A stretch of DNA of 64,000 nucleotides from Eremomyces bilateralis CBS 781.70 (lineage: Eukaryota > Ascomycota > Dothideomycetes > Eremomycetales > Eremomycetaceae): the NCBI RefSeq assembly GCF_010015585.1, contig NW_022985069.1:186001-250000 (forward strand), in the 5' to 3' direction. Both the position numbers and the translations under genes were made by a program. Position 1 is the stretch's first letter; each line of letters begins with the position of its first letter. Of this stretch, positions 1 to 11,156 are shown in pieces. Below the pieces are notes generated by a model. It saw nothing but the letters and a program-made list of their open reading frames with translations, searched no databases and was not told the origin of the DNA.

Positions 1-644
1 GACGAATACAATCAATTCCCGTGACTAGAGGACCATGGCGAAAGTCGGCAGGCCCCTTGGACCTCCTGGTCAAGAGAAAGCCGACGTCGAACATGCGGCC
101 CACTGATTGGTCAACCCTGCACAACGGGAGAAGACACAGCTGCAGCCCTCTCCCCCCCAGCACCCCAGCCGAGTGGCTCGGCTCTATTACCTCCACGGCC
201 ATGGAATATCTTCGACGGTGACGGAGATCCCCCCAAACCGTGACACCCTGTCTTCCAGCCAAGGCACGGGGCCAATTGGCCAATTACCTCGCCTCGGACA
301 CAGCGGCTAACGCGTCGTCGACATATTGCAGATGGCCCTGGATGAAAATTTTTCGTGGAGGCTGATTGATATGCGGGAGCCCGTGGGGTAACGCATAAAT
401 CATAAATGGAACGAAGCTAACCCGGCGTCTCATGGTTACGACGAGAATCACGAGGTCCCTGGACGCTGGAGACACCGGCTCGGCCGCGAGAGTGGGATTA
501 TATACCACTGGGGGGCCTCCTTTGTCAAGCATGGGGTGTTAGACTGATCACTGAAGCCACTGACGAACACCCGCGACATTCCTCCCCTCAGTATCCAAAG
601 CCTCTATCTACAATTTCCTAGTCTCAACCACCCCATTCTTCATC
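1..644. other. Upstream intergenic region
   Basis: No convincing gene is seen. Short open frames on both strands have no recognisable domain or splice structure. The last 100 bases are rich in C and T and lead to the ATG of the SET-domain gene, which fits a fungal promoter and 5' leader. Confidence 0.5.
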
Positions 645-1220
645 ATGTCTCCCTCCCAAGAAACCATCCCCGACGCCAGCGGTGCAGCTCCGCGCGAGCT
701 CTCCCAAGTCCTCGCCATAAACCGCTCCACCAAAGCCTTCTCCTCCTACGCCGTCTCCCTCGTCTCGCTCCCAGCCGGCGCGCTCTATGCCCCGATCACA
801 ACCGCCACCCCCGGCGTGAAGGCGTACACGTCCGTGCAAGTCTCGGAGACCGCACACATCGAGCTGAACAGCGACCTGGTGTTCTGCAACCACTCGTGCG
901 ACCCGAGCCTAATCTTCGACATGGAGCGGAACGAGGTGCGGGTGGTCGACGAGCGGGCGCTAAAGGAGGGGGAGAAGGTGACGTTTTTCTATCCGAGTAC
1001 CGAGTGGGAGATGGCGCAGCCGTTCGATTGCACGTGTGGGACGGAGCGGTGCGTGAAGAGGATCAGTGGGGCGAAGGATATGGATGAAGAGGTGTTGAAG
1101 CGGTATCGCTTGAATGGGCATATTGAGAGGCTGCTGGAGCAGAGGAGGAAGGAGAGGGGGCAGAATGGAAATGCCAATGGGCATCCTACCAACGGACATG
1201 CGACCAATGGCACGGCATGA
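645..1220 (+). CDS. Small stand-alone SET-domain protein
   Basis: An uninterrupted 191-residue frame begins at an ATG after a CT-rich leader. It carries SET-family landmarks: NHSCDPSL near residues 87-94 matches the conserved NHSC cofactor/knot motif, VTFFYPSTEWEM near 112-123 matches the C-terminal SET aromatic region, and CTCGTERC near 129-136 is a post-SET zinc-type cysteine cluster. The protein ends in a low-complexity N/G/H/T tail. SET proteins transfer methyl groups from S-adenosylmethionine to lysines, but members this small often lack the pre-SET and long insert regions, so the substrate cannot be inferred. It converges tail-to-tail on the Ste50 gene. The SET identity is fairly sure; activity and target are unknown. 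Confidence 0.8.
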   Translation: MSPSQETIPDASGAAPRELSQVLAINRSTKAFSSYAVSLVSLPAGALYAPITTATPGVKAYTSVQVSETAHIELNSDLVFCNHSCDPSLIFDMERNEVRVVDERALKEGEKVTFFYPSTEWEMAQPFDCTCGTERCVKRISGAKDMDEEVLKRYRLNGHIERLLEQRRKERGQNGNANGHPTNGHATNGTA

Positions 1221-1834
1221 GCGGACGGCACAGTGGCAATAGAATATGAGGGACTCGATTGAATGAGACCAACGGGATATACCCAGATACAACGCGAGTG
1301 GATAGTCTTGAAAATCCTAAGGAATTACCGAAAGTTGGGAATTCGGATTGCATCTTCCATTTTGGTCGCAAAGACATCTCGTCCTGAGTGCACTGACAAC
1401 ACAACCCCCTTTCCATCCGCGTTGCTACAACTCGCCATATAACAACCGAGCAAACCGCTAAGAACCACTCTCCAATCTGCTCGCAAGTCGGGCCCGTCCA
1501 AGAACATCGCCAACGTCGCGGCCGAAATCAATCCGAAGCCGACCATCGAGACCCTCTTCCAAACGCCGGTCCTTCCATGCTACAGCCGCTGATCGAAATT
1601 GAAAACAAAAATGGGAAACAATAAAAAAGTTCTTGGTCTCCATGACTCGTGAAACTCCCTGCTGCTGAAACCGAGCAATCGTAGCGCGCCGAAAGATCGC
1701 GCGGATCGAACCAACCCCACCGACATCATTCAAACAGTGAAGTATATCAAACATCGAGATATTTTGGTTCCAAGCCGTCCAACCCCACCGTTCCCCCACC
1801 CGTGCATATCCTCAAATAGCAAAGTCCGCCGAAG
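1221..1834. other. Convergent 3' intergenic region
   Basis: This stretch lies between the stop codons of the SET gene and the Ste50 gene. Open frames here are short and lack domains. It presumably holds both 3' untranslated regions and polyadenylation sites. Confidence 0.5.
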
Positions 1835-3468
1835 TTACAGCACCCCTCCCGGCAGCTCCCCCAGTCCGCCATGCTGCGTCCCCTGATTAATAAAGTTCAC
1901 ATGCCCTTCCTGCGGCGCCGCATGCCTCCTCAGCATGAACATCGGCTTCCTTCCCTCCTTATCCAGCTGCTTGAACAGGATCAACGGCCGCTCATTCAGC
2001 CCCAGGCAGCGCTCCTGGTCGCCATGCACGATGTACAGCGCGTATTGCCGCCAGTCGGCGGTGATGTTGTATTTCTTTAGCGCGACGGGTAGCACCTTGT
2101 GACAGGGGTCATCGATGGAGACGCGGAAGGACTTGAAGATCTCGACCTGCGGGTTGGAGGAGGGGGTGGAGGCGGCGGACGTTTGGGAGGCGGTGCCGGT
2201 GAGCGTGCCAGTGGTGGAGGACGGGGTGCTGGCGCCGGCAGAGGAGGTGCCGAGGAGGGGGGTGGACGCGTTGGCGCCGGCGGAGGGCGTGGGGCCGCGG
2301 TCGGGGAGGATGGTGGAGGCGTTGGACCAGGTGCTGTTGGTGGAGTGGAAGGAGGGAACGAGGTCGTCGGGTTGGTGGGGGGTGCTGCGGGGGAATCCGC
2401 GCGAAGAGCTGCCGCTGCCTTGGAGTTGGGTGTTGTATGGTGCGGGAGACGTCGGGGAGGGCTGGGAGGGATGGTGCGGTGACGGGAGGCCGGATGCGGC
2501 TGCGTCACGCATGCTGGCGGTTAGGTGAGTGGATGCGGCCAGAGCGGCGGCCGAGGGATCGAGGGTGGATGTGTCGCTCAAGGTTCGTCCTTCGTGGATG
2601 GTTGGGGAAGGGTTCTTGGGCGCCGAACTGAGAAAGAGCTTTTTTGTCGAGAATTTTCGGGACAGGCTGCTGGATTTCTCTGAGGCCACGCCGTTAGCTT
2701 GGTCGTCAGGGGTGGGGAGCGGCTGGGATTTCTCTTTCGCAAGACGCGCCAGGGGCAGGAAGTCTTCTCGGAGTTTGCGGTTCTCTTCGAGGAGGCGGTG
2801 GATGTCGTCGCGGAGGATACGGAGCTCGGTCTCGGCGGTTGTGATGCGTTCATCTCGGTCTCGGATGATGCGGATGATGCGAGCCACGTCGTCCTGGGTG
2901 GGTGCGCTGTCTTGGTTGTCTACGGCAGCAGCTGAAGAACGGTGAGCACTGTTCTATCCCGGAGTAGCTGCCGACTTACACTGTGGAACAAAGTCATCCT
3001 CTTCTAAAGGAACGTGTTGCTTGACCTTGATATCGTATACGCTCTTCAGTATCGTCATTCGGTGCCCTATGCTCGCAATTCCCATCTCTTTAAGGTCGCT
3101 CTGCTGCAGCGATATCAATGCCTCCCCTGTTATCGCATTTTCTACGGCGAACCTGTCAGCGATATCAACCATATCCCATCGGCAGGGACCCTACCTATGA
3201 ATGTGTCCTGGTATTGGGGTAACCCCAACGTCGCCAACAAGTCTGCACATAGCTCCGCGGTCCATTGTATGATCAATCCAGTCGGCGACGGGTGGCCGTC
3301 CCGTGAATGGGTATAGGTCGTGGGGGTATGTTCAGTGCTGGGTGGATCGGAGTCGGTGGGCGAGGCCTCGAAATCGGGAGGCGCCAAAGTCGGCGAGGTG
3401 ATGACGCTTCGCTCGTACTCGTCGTCCGCATCCGAATCGGCATGATATGCTGTCGCTTTGTACGACAT
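1835..3468 (-). CDS. ste50: Ste50-type adaptor protein (SAM and RA domains)
   Basis: Three exons can be joined: 3468-3195, 3141-2980 and 2931-1835, with donors GTAGGG and GTAAGT and acceptors GTAG and TCAG, giving 510 residues. A SAM domain spans about residues 67-133 across the first intron. A coiled-coil-prone stretch follows, then a long Ser/Pro/Thr-rich linker. A Ras-association domain runs from about residue 408 to 485. This order is diagnostic of Ste50, which binds the Ste11 MAPKKK through SAM and Cdc42/Ras-type GTPases through RA, feeding the pheromone, filamentation and osmostress cascades at the plasma membrane. A G-gamma subunit of the same pathway lies about 13 kb away. The assignment is strong; the symbol follows the yeast name. 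Confidence 0.92.
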
Positions 3469-4451
3469 GGCGGAGGCTTCCCCACACTAGGGTCGAATGG
3501 GACGGGTGTTTTCGCCTGGTCTCGAGGATGCGAAGGAGTGATAGGGTCTGCGGAGGCCGATGACGCGGTCTGCGGACAAAGAGAGTGACCGCGAGATGAT
3601 GCGTCCCCTCGTCCAGCGTCGTTCTTGGGTGGTGAAGGAATGTGGAGATGCCAAAACGAAACGAGGGCTCGTGATATCTGCGACGTTCGTGGTGTAGAGT
3701 TGGAGATGTTCTGCGCGGGATATAGTAGGGTCCGGTCAAGGTTGGGTATCAACAGGAACGGAGAAGGATGGATTGGCCGTGTGGAGACGAGATGAGACGA
3801 TGGCTTAACTCAAGCGAAGGTGAATGCCTGGATGAATTTGCGAATGAAGAATTGGAAAGCGCTGAAGAGTGGCGTGGACGACGAAACTCCCCGGTCGGAA
3901 CGTGAGACGATGGAAGCGCGACGGATATTGAGGGGGACAGGATGTTGGATAGTGCTGTTGGTGGTGGACTGGTGGTATGTGGCAGTCTATGGTGGGTTTG
4001 GGCCTTTGGGGATTGGCGGTTGGCGCACGGTTCGGGATAGGCGGAGGCCAGAACTCAGAGACGAGGGGTGGAGCGGATACACACTGTCACGCTCTTACCG
4101 TCTCACATAGGTGACAGGAGAGAAATGATTAATGAAGAATGACAATTGATGTGGTGTCCAAAGTACCTGTGTCTGTTGATTGATTCTTCCAGTCGGGTGG
4201 AGAGATGGGGCCGTTGCGGCGAAGATGGAATCGGTGCAGAATGCAGATGCAGGGGAAAATCCTGGCAATAAGGCCGATTCAGCAGTTCGACGGAGTGCGA
4301 ATACCTAGCGCTTAGTTTAGTCCATCTTCGATCGATACGGAGTCCTTTCTTTGTAGAATATCAATGAACTGGAAGACTCGAGCATTGCATAATTGCATTG
4401 GTATGTGGTGTACAAAGCGGGTGGTGTGCTTGAACAGTACTCCCCCATCAC

Positions 4452-4522
4452 CAGTTGACAATTCACAGTTCACAGTTGACAATTCACAGTTCACAGTTCA
4501 CAGTTCACAGTTGTCAATTGTC
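4452..4522. repeat. Short tandem array of CACAGTT and GACAATT units
   Basis: The 7-mer CACAGTT recurs at least five times in direct orientation. It alternates with TTGACAATT twice and then runs as consecutive TTCACAG copies. The array closes with TTGTCAATTGTC, which is an inverted form of the GACAATT element. This looks like a young minisatellite made by slippage. Confidence 0.85.
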
Positions 4523-4583
4523 ATCCTGTGGAACGGTGAAAGTCATCTTCCGGAATACAACATGTGGAATACTGCCTACTGGA

Positions 4584-4603
4584 GTACTGGTACGTACCAG
4601 TAC
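4584..4603. repeat. Perfect 20-bp palindrome
   Basis: The sequence GTACTGGTACGTACCAGTAC is identical to its own reverse complement. It could be a binding site for a dimeric factor or a cruciform-prone relic. No flanking element explains it. Confidence 0.85.
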
Positions 4604-4909
4604 GGACAGCATCTATCACGAGACGAATATTAAGAGCGAATATGAAGAGCGAGTATTAATAGCACAGGCACGACAGGAACGGATTATTGCCCGACTATTG
4701 ACCCCTCTGCATACCGCATTTGGCTAGGATGCTGCTCCTTCACCCCCTCTGGCCTTGATATTCCGTTACGGTACTCTTCAGCAATCAGCACCCATGGGGA
4801 ATACTAGGGATCAGGATTCAGGAATGGAGCCAGAATACTCAAGCATAGTTCGTAACGTCTTACGGTTGTTGGCAAATAATAGATAGTCTGATAGCCAACC
4901 GGGGCAGCC

Positions 4910-4932
4910 TACTGTACCAAATATGTACAGTA
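4910..4932. repeat. Inverted repeat with 8-bp arms
   Basis: TACTGTAC and GTACAGTA form perfect arms around a 7-base AT-rich loop. It shares the GTAC-rich word use of the palindrome about 300 bases upstream. Confidence 0.75.
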
Positions 4933-5497
4933 CATAGCTAATTAGTCGACCAGCTGTGTATCCGGAATGGGAATCCCTGCCCGAGCACGCCTGTATCAGA
5001 ACAAAGTGACTGATACTGGAATCAGCAACAAAACATTCACTCCATCACTTTACTTCGGATCTAATCACTTCGGATTCAACCAAACAATCACGATGTGGCG
5101 GCATTCCATCTCTCGACTGTGATTCTGTTGCCTCCGAATCATCGACCAATCCCCCAGAATCTTCAACCTTATTCCGGAACTTGGCTCGGTTCACCTGTTG
5201 CCATAACCTGCGGACCTCACTCGCTCCCTCAGCCAAACCCTCGTCTGTTACCATCCTCGTATCATCTTAACACGCGAGAGGATCGGGAAAGGATACCTTA
5301 TCGACTACACCTCCTCCAAGCTACCCAAGTAGAATCCTATCATCATCTATCCTCGGCGGGAACCAAAATAAGTTTTGCTGGTCCAAATCAACAATCATTT
5401 CCTTCGACTATCTGTCCTCCCCCCCGACGAATCTACACCCCCCCCCAGGAAATACTTCTACCACATACCTCTCCCAAACCCCTGCATCCACACAACC

Positions 5498-5926
5498 ATG
5501 GCCCCCGTCACTGTCTCCTCCTCATCCCTCTCCTCCGGCCCCACCACTCGCCGCGCCCCCCAACCCCTCCCCGCCGACCTACGCGCCTCCCTCACCTCCG
5601 CTCTCCTCGCCCAGAACTCCATCCCCCGCATCCACCAGACCCTCTCCCACGAGCTCGCCTCCTCGGGCTGGACCAACGCGCTGCGCGAACACGTGAAGGA
5701 GCTGCTCCGCAGCGGGCAAGCGCAGAGCTACGGGGAGGTGATGCGGTTGGTTGTTGAGGGGGCGTTGAAGGAGGAGGGGGGGAAGAATGGGGAAGAGGCG
5801 AATGGGGAGGGGAATGGGGTGGCACAGGCGGAGGTGATTAAGATTCCGGAGAAGGCGGTGAAGGAGGGGTTGAGGGTGGTGAGGAAGGAGTTGGAGAGGG
5901 TGTGTGAGGTGGTGGTGGACAATTGA
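5498..5926 (+). CDS. Small protein of unknown function
   Basis: The frame is open further upstream, but the ATG at 5498 follows a long C/T-rich leader and is the likely start, giving 142 residues. A Ser/Thr-rich N terminus is followed by a predicted helical region at about residues 25-85, which includes an LRxxL...IPRIHQTL segment and an alternating charged/aliphatic pattern. A Gly/Glu/Asn-rich linker and a final amphipathic helix (about 112-140) complete it. I recognise no catalytic motif and propose no function. Codon use is C-ending in the first half, like neighbouring genes, which supports real coding. No intron is needed. Confidence 0.6.
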   Translation: MAPVTVSSSSLSSGPTTRRAPQPLPADLRASLTSALLAQNSIPRIHQTLSHELASSGWTNALREHVKELLRSGQAQSYGEVMRLVVEGALKEEGGKNGEEANGEGNGVAQAEVIKIPEKAVKEGLRVVRKELERVCEVVVDN

Positions 5927-6899
5927 GGGGGGATAGTGGTTCGGGCGGAACCGAGGGCATCTCGTCGAAAAGATTCGGATGGGATCGCTGGAATGCAGAC
6001 AGTGTCGGAGCAAAGTCACACATGGAGTTGCGGCGTTATGGGAACGAAGTCCCAGGACAGTCAAAATTTATTGCGACGGGACTTGGATGGCAGCGGCATT
6101 GGCGGAGTCAACGGATTTTACAGGATTCCCATACCTACAGGTACTTCCCTTACTTAACCGTGTCTATCAGGATGAAGGGTTGTCTGCCTATATATATCAG
6201 TCAGGCGGCGTTGATGGACCATGGGAAACCGCGAAGATTGAATGGATTTCATGTTTCAAGTGGCAATTGGTATCTGGTGATCTTGTCTCTTTGCTTCTGC
6301 GATCGGTCCTTTGGGTTTCGGCGGTTGCATCTTCTATCGACGTGGGAATCGGCTCATCAAGATGCCTTCTGAAAGAGCTTGGGATATCGTGTTGGAATGC
6401 CGGCGTTCTAGACCAGGTGTGGTCGTCCTGCTCTTCGCACGGGTGTCAGGTTCTGTCCTGACTTCCGCGGCGCACCATATCCCATCACGTACGCGTGTCT
6501 GAACGATATTGGCTTCATCCTCTCACGCACCTGCTATGCCGCCTCGTTTGTCCAACGATCGGAAATGCCTCCGTCGGGGCGCCGCATACATTCCCTCTAC
6601 CGGGTCGTACTGCCAACGACGCCAATTCCATATCGAACCACTTTACATTCCACGCGCGCAACGGGTACAAATTCAAACCTATTGTATCCCTCGCGATTCC
6701 CAGCCTCTCACTCTATCCGTCCTTTAAAAGTCGCGTTCAACCGTACATCCAGCCTCATCAGACTACGTTCGACTAACCTAGCTCCCGTGCAATACCGAAC
6801 CTGTCCGAGCCGTTGGGTACCACGGGATACCGCATGCGCATCGACATCTGAGGCAGCCTACCGGAACAAACTTTTGTACCCCACGGTATCGACGCAAAC
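5927..6899. other. Intergenic region
   Basis: Several overlapping open frames of 60-160 codons occur on the + strand, but they show no domain, no consistent codon preference and no splice structure. I treat the stretch as the 3' end of the preceding gene plus the promoter of the next. Confidence 0.45.
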
Positions 6900-7409
6900 A
6901 TGGAGCCCCATCACCCAGAGTCGGCCGATGCGGGACGGATGCGTCGTCGACTACAAATAGTGCTGCCTGCCACGGTCATTTTCGGTGGGCTCTATCTTCT
7001 TTACTCCTCCCCATGGGTCCTAAGTCCTGAATCTTTATTATCCTGGCTTGAATGGCACTCTACCCGTGCTGGTGACCATCTTTCCTCTGCTCCCGATTTC
7101 AGTCTCCCCCGAAAACTGCTTGGTTCCACTGAATGGTCTCGTCCCTCCGAAGCCGACGTCCTTCAAACCATAAGGTCCTCCACCATCACCTCCTCGATCT
7201 ATAGCGCTCTAATCCTTGGCTCTCTCGCCCTCTCTGCCTACACGATCGCGAACTGCCTCCGCCCGAACCCCGCCACCCGCGACCAAGAAACCCTCTACAT
7301 CCGCGCCCTCCGCCGCCAATACCTCGACTCCGGCATCTGCCCCGTCTGCGCGCGCGAGTTCTCGGCCCCCCGCCGCGACTATGACGCGCCTCGCGAAGAC
7401 ACTGAGTAG
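6900..7409 (+). CDS. Putative two-pass membrane protein overlapping the next gene
   Basis: A 169-residue frame starts with ATG and ends with TAG. It has one hydrophobic segment near residues 18-40 and another near 95-117, then a basic stretch and CPVCAREF close to the C terminus, a possible half zinc site. A membrane location is inferred; the family is not recognised. Its last 29 bases overlap, in another frame, the ATG and signal-peptide codons of the secreted protein downstream, which is unusual for two nuclear genes on one strand. Either the transcripts overlap, this frame is not translated as drawn, or it is spliced differently at its 3' end. Confidence 0.5.
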   Translation: MEPHHPESADAGRMRRRLQIVLPATVIFGGLYLLYSSPWVLSPESLLSWLEWHSTRAGDHLSSAPDFSLPRKLLGSTEWSRPSEADVLQTIRSSTITSSIYSALILGSLALSAYTIANCLRPNPATRDQETLYIRALRRQYLDSGICPVCAREFSAPRRDYDAPREDTE

Positions 7410-8062
7410 CCTGCTGCCCGCGCTCGCGGCGCTCGTCAGCGTCACGGCCGCGCAGGCGACCCTGGTTGACACGCTGTTTCCGCATCTGCTGATCCCCGTG
7501 CATCATAAGTATCCGGATACGGCGTATGGGACGCAGTTTTTTGGGGAGGTGGGGACGTATCCGAACGGGGATGAGATGGGGCACTTGGTATGTGTCTTCC
7601 CCCCCCGGGCACCACCGACTGGGCGAGTCTATATCTTGGATATTCTAACGGGTCTCCCAGGTCGACATGGTCATTCTCTTCGACATGCCCGACGACTTCA
7701 AGCGCAACACCTACCACCACTGCAGCGTCGCCTTCCACCTCGACAACGTCACCGACAACTGGAGCGTCGAACCCCCCGAGCCCGCCGACGCCCGCTACTC
7801 CTTCCTCGTCTACCAGCTGCAGACGCTGCCGGACATCAACGACACCTGGAACACGGCGCGCAGCTTCGGCGAGCGGCCGGCCGCGTCGATCCATATTAGT
7901 CCCGGCGGGGAGGTCGTGGTGGAGAGCGATCAGTTGGCGTGTGGTGGGGGAGAGTGGGATACGGCGAGTTTTATTATGATTCCGACGGATGATCGGGCGA
8001 AGGTGTGGTGGTATGAACTGTCGGATCCGGTTAATGGGATTACGTATCAGATGTTTGAGTGA
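7381..8062 (+). CDS. Secreted protein with But2 C-terminal-like domain
   Basis: Two exons, 7381-7587 and 7661-8062, join in frame (donor GTATGT, branch TCTAACG, acceptor CCCAG) to give 202 residues. Residues 1-24 form a clear signal peptide ending near VTAAQA. The rest resembles the fungal domain named after ubiquitin-3-binding protein But2: it starts with FPHLLIPVHHKYPDTAYGTQ, the typical FPHL(I/L)VPV...PDTAYGT opening, followed by predicted beta strands with several Asp/Asn-rich turns. Proteins of this family are usually secreted or wall-associated with no known activity. The start codon lies inside the 3' end of the upstream frame, so its promoter must lie within or before that ORF. Confidence 0.78.
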
Positions 8063-8699
8063 AGGGGCCTCGATAAGAAGGCTTTGGCGTACGGGCGAGA
8101 TATGGTTGTTTAAGGAGAGCATGGACAGGGCTGAGAATGTTAGGGTATGGGTTAATTAGTGGATTGAGGAAATATAACTTGGAAATTTACGTACTCTGGC
8201 ATGGAAATCCATTTCACCATTTAGATTTGATGTAATTCCATGCATTGACTCGCTTGAAGTACTACTTCACCTAGATCCGCAGAATAAGAATCTTTATAAA
8301 TCGTCACCAGAGACTAATGCTTGATATACCACATGGGTAGCCTATCCTAAGAACCGAGCATTTAGGACCATATAATCCTCGATTCAGATCCACTCTGATC
8401 ATGAACGAGCAGCAACTTTTTCTACACAGCAGGGTCAACCACTGAGGGGCGGAACCATTCGAAAGAGTGAACAGCATCAATATTCCAATGACGACAAACT
8501 AGACAGGAGTATCGCACGCTCTCAGAAAACCGTTCCAATATGTGCCACGCCTCCGCTTGAACGGATGCACCTGTACACATGTACAAAAAAGCCCTATCGA
8601 AAACACCGCACAACAACGTACCGACCAGGCCCCGTAACCTGTCACAAATCCAGCTAGATACAGCAAACAAAAGGTATGCCTACACTGAACTAAGCGCCA
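8063..8699. other. Convergent intergenic region
   Basis: This region separates the 3' ends of the But2-like gene and the sorting nexin gene. It is more AT-rich than its flanks. I see no gene in it. Confidence 0.5.
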
Positions 8700-11156
8700 T
8701 CAGTCCCCCAACGGCATCCCTTCCACCTCCTCGCTCAAGCCCCGCCAATTGTCTGCCTGCAACTCCGCGTACTTCACCCGCTCCTGGCTCCAATCCTGGT
8801 GCAGCCGACTGACGTTGTACTGGCTCTGCTGGAAGTACACCAACTCGTCCCGCACGCACTCCTTGATGAAGACGCCGCGCGCATGCTGCGCGACGATGGA
8901 TTGTTTGTCCTACGAAACTAATCAGCAACATGCCACGGTGCCCCCGCACATGGGAAACCATGTATCCTCGAAACGTACCTTCACGATCGCATCCTCGACC
9001 TTCTCCGCCTCGCCCGGCTTCACCTGCCCCGCAGGCTTCGCGCGGATCGTCTGCAACTTCGCCTCGCTGGCCTCGATCCGCCGCTCGAGCTGGGGGATGT
9101 TGTCCTTGTCCAACCGATCGCGTCGATCGAACAGGTCGCGCAGGCTAACTAGGGCGTCACGGTGGCGCTTGAGGTCTTCAAGCGCGCCTTCCTCCCACGC
9201 CTTGGCTTCGTCTTCGAGGAGGGCCTGGGACGTGGAGAGGTGCTTTGCTGCGGCGTTGAGGCCGTCGTTCAGGAGGGGCACGTCGTTGGTGTCGACGGTG
9301 TAGGTATCGGCTGACGCCTCGGTTAGGGCGGTGAGTCCGCGGGCGAATCGGTTGTAGTCGGCGGCGACTCCTTGGTTGCGTTTTGCCAAACGCTCCAGAA
9401 GGCTGCAGAGGGTGACGTAGAGATCCGTTGAGCGCCGAACGCCGGAGCGAGCAGTGTCGAAGGTTTCTTGGAGGTTGGGTGACAAGGAGTCTTCGAGACC
9501 GGGAGGCAGCGCTTTCCCGGTGAACTCTTCGACCACTGTGATTGATGCTTGTTTGCGCCACACAGACAATTCCTTGACGTGCGTTAGTTGACTAGATTCC
9601 AGAGTATCCTTGTGAACTTCATACCGTAGGAACCGTTAAGAACATGATGACGAGCTGCTCTTGATTTAGCACAGGGTGCCTGACCAAAGCGTTCGCGAAT
9701 CGCTGCAGTCCTCTTCGCCTCTTCTCAATAAAGCTATCATCGGACGTCATATAGTTCCCATTGACTACTAATCAATTAGCATTCATCCTTCGCGCCTCGG
9801 AGGTCTCCAAACCGTACTTGCAACTCGTTTAGGGGGTAGCAAAGGAAGTTGCCGGAACGGATACCGCTTCTGGAGGCAGTCCAACAACCAAACAAAGTCA
9901 CTGTATCTGCGAATGACCTTGCTGTTCCTCCGCGCACTCGTCACCTGGTAGTTCCGATGCTGGAACATGAACGGCCCCTCCTTCTCCGATAACGACGTGA
10001 CCATGATCGCCTCCTCCGGACCTTGCGTCGACGGCCGGGGACGACCGAAGCCCGACCTACCAAGCTCACCGTGATCGTCGTCTCCGCCACCACTCCCTCC
10101 AGCGATGCCAAATCCGGCCGGGAGACCCGAGGCCGCAAAACCTTCATTCGCGGCGCCATTATAGTTCCCCCACGACGAGGCGCTTGACGCGCCCTGGCCC
10201 GTAGCGCGGCTGGTGGGCGGCGACGAACCGAACGAACCGGACGCGGTGGTGAAGTTACTGGTCGTCCGTACCGGCAAGGTGCCCGTGCTGGACTGATGGG
10301 CAGTTGTAGGAATCGGGGGGTGTCGGTGGCCCTGATGCAGTTCGGGGCTACCCCATGGATCGGATTCGGGGAGGGCAAAGGCGGGTCGTTGCGTCGCTGG
10401 GGAGCGGATGGGGGTCGACATAATGGGGGAATCGTCGCGCGGCGGTCGTTCTGGGCTGTGCGAGAACGCATCGTCCGCGCCCTCGGTGACTTGTGGTTTG
10501 CTCATGTCGGGCTTCGGCGCGGGGAGCAAACCATCGAGTCGTGGTTGAGGTAGATCTGCACGTAAATCAGTATCTGGAAGTCGTCGATGCTCGTCTCACG
10601 TACTCCTTCTCCGTTCGTCCACGCCGTCCAGACTGACATCATCTCCTTCCTCCGCCAATCCCACCAGAGCTAACAATACCCAAAACTCATTCGCCGTCAA
10701 CGCCGCATCTCCACGACCCGTGAGGCCCATTATATCCCATATCCTCTCCCCGTTCGCCGCGCCCACCGCCTGTGACACCCACTCTTTCAACTTCGTAACG
10801 CTGGGAACCCCTCCTTCCGTATCCAACCGTCCCCAACCGTCCCGATACGACTCCGGAACCTCCGATTCCCTAAGGAGGTTTCTAACCAGCTCACTCCGCC
10901 CGGCCTTCTTCGGCGTCGGCAGCCCCCACGGCGAATGCTCATCACCGTTACTCTCGGGCTTGGCGAACCCGTTGCTATCGTCGGCGAAGAGGCTAGACGA
11001 GGGCATTCGCACGGGAGACGGGACGGCGGCGGTGCCGTTGGTGCCCCTTGTTGAGCCTTTCGAGGGGGTGAAGAAGGCGTCGTCATCGTCGGCAAAGAGG
11101 GAGGATTTGGGGCGGTCGCGGTCGGTGCCGGGCGGGGAGGTGCCGAAGAGGGACAT
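8700..11156 (-). CDS. mvp1: Mvp1-type sorting nexin (PX-BAR)
   Basis: Five exons are supported: 11156-10604, 10555-9818, 9764-9625, 9572-8979 and 8909-8700, giving 744 residues. The N terminus is Ser/Pro-rich with repeated SSLFADD words, followed by an EH-like helical region at about 85-180. After a long low-complexity linker, a PX domain (about 375-470) contains RRYSDFVWLLDCL and the downstream proline stretch that bind phosphatidylinositol 3-phosphate. The C-terminal region (about 485-744) is a helical BAR domain. This is the architecture of yeast Mvp1/SNX8, which shapes retrograde carriers from endosomes in retromer-linked recycling. Family assignment is strong. The frame extends upstream of the chosen ATG, but that part lacks family features. 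Confidence 0.9.

Larger units (their letters stand above)
3469..5497. other. Long divergent intergenic region
   Basis: About 2 kb lies between the divergent Ste50 gene and the small gene at 5498. It contains a short tandem repeat near 4452-4522 and inverted repeats rich in GTAC at 4584-4603 and 4910-4932, listed separately. Open frames are short and patternless. The final 250 bases are strongly C/T-rich, as expected for the leader of the next gene. Confidence 0.5.

Noticed and set aside
2077-2508. Pro-rich and Gly-rich frames within the Ste50 gene
   Set aside because: These are frame-shifted or antisense readings of the Ser/Pro linker of Ste50.
5923-6502. Overlapping plus-strand frames of 63-160 codons after the small gene at 5498
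   Set aside because: Three frames are open at once with no domain or splice signals, typical of non-coding DNA.
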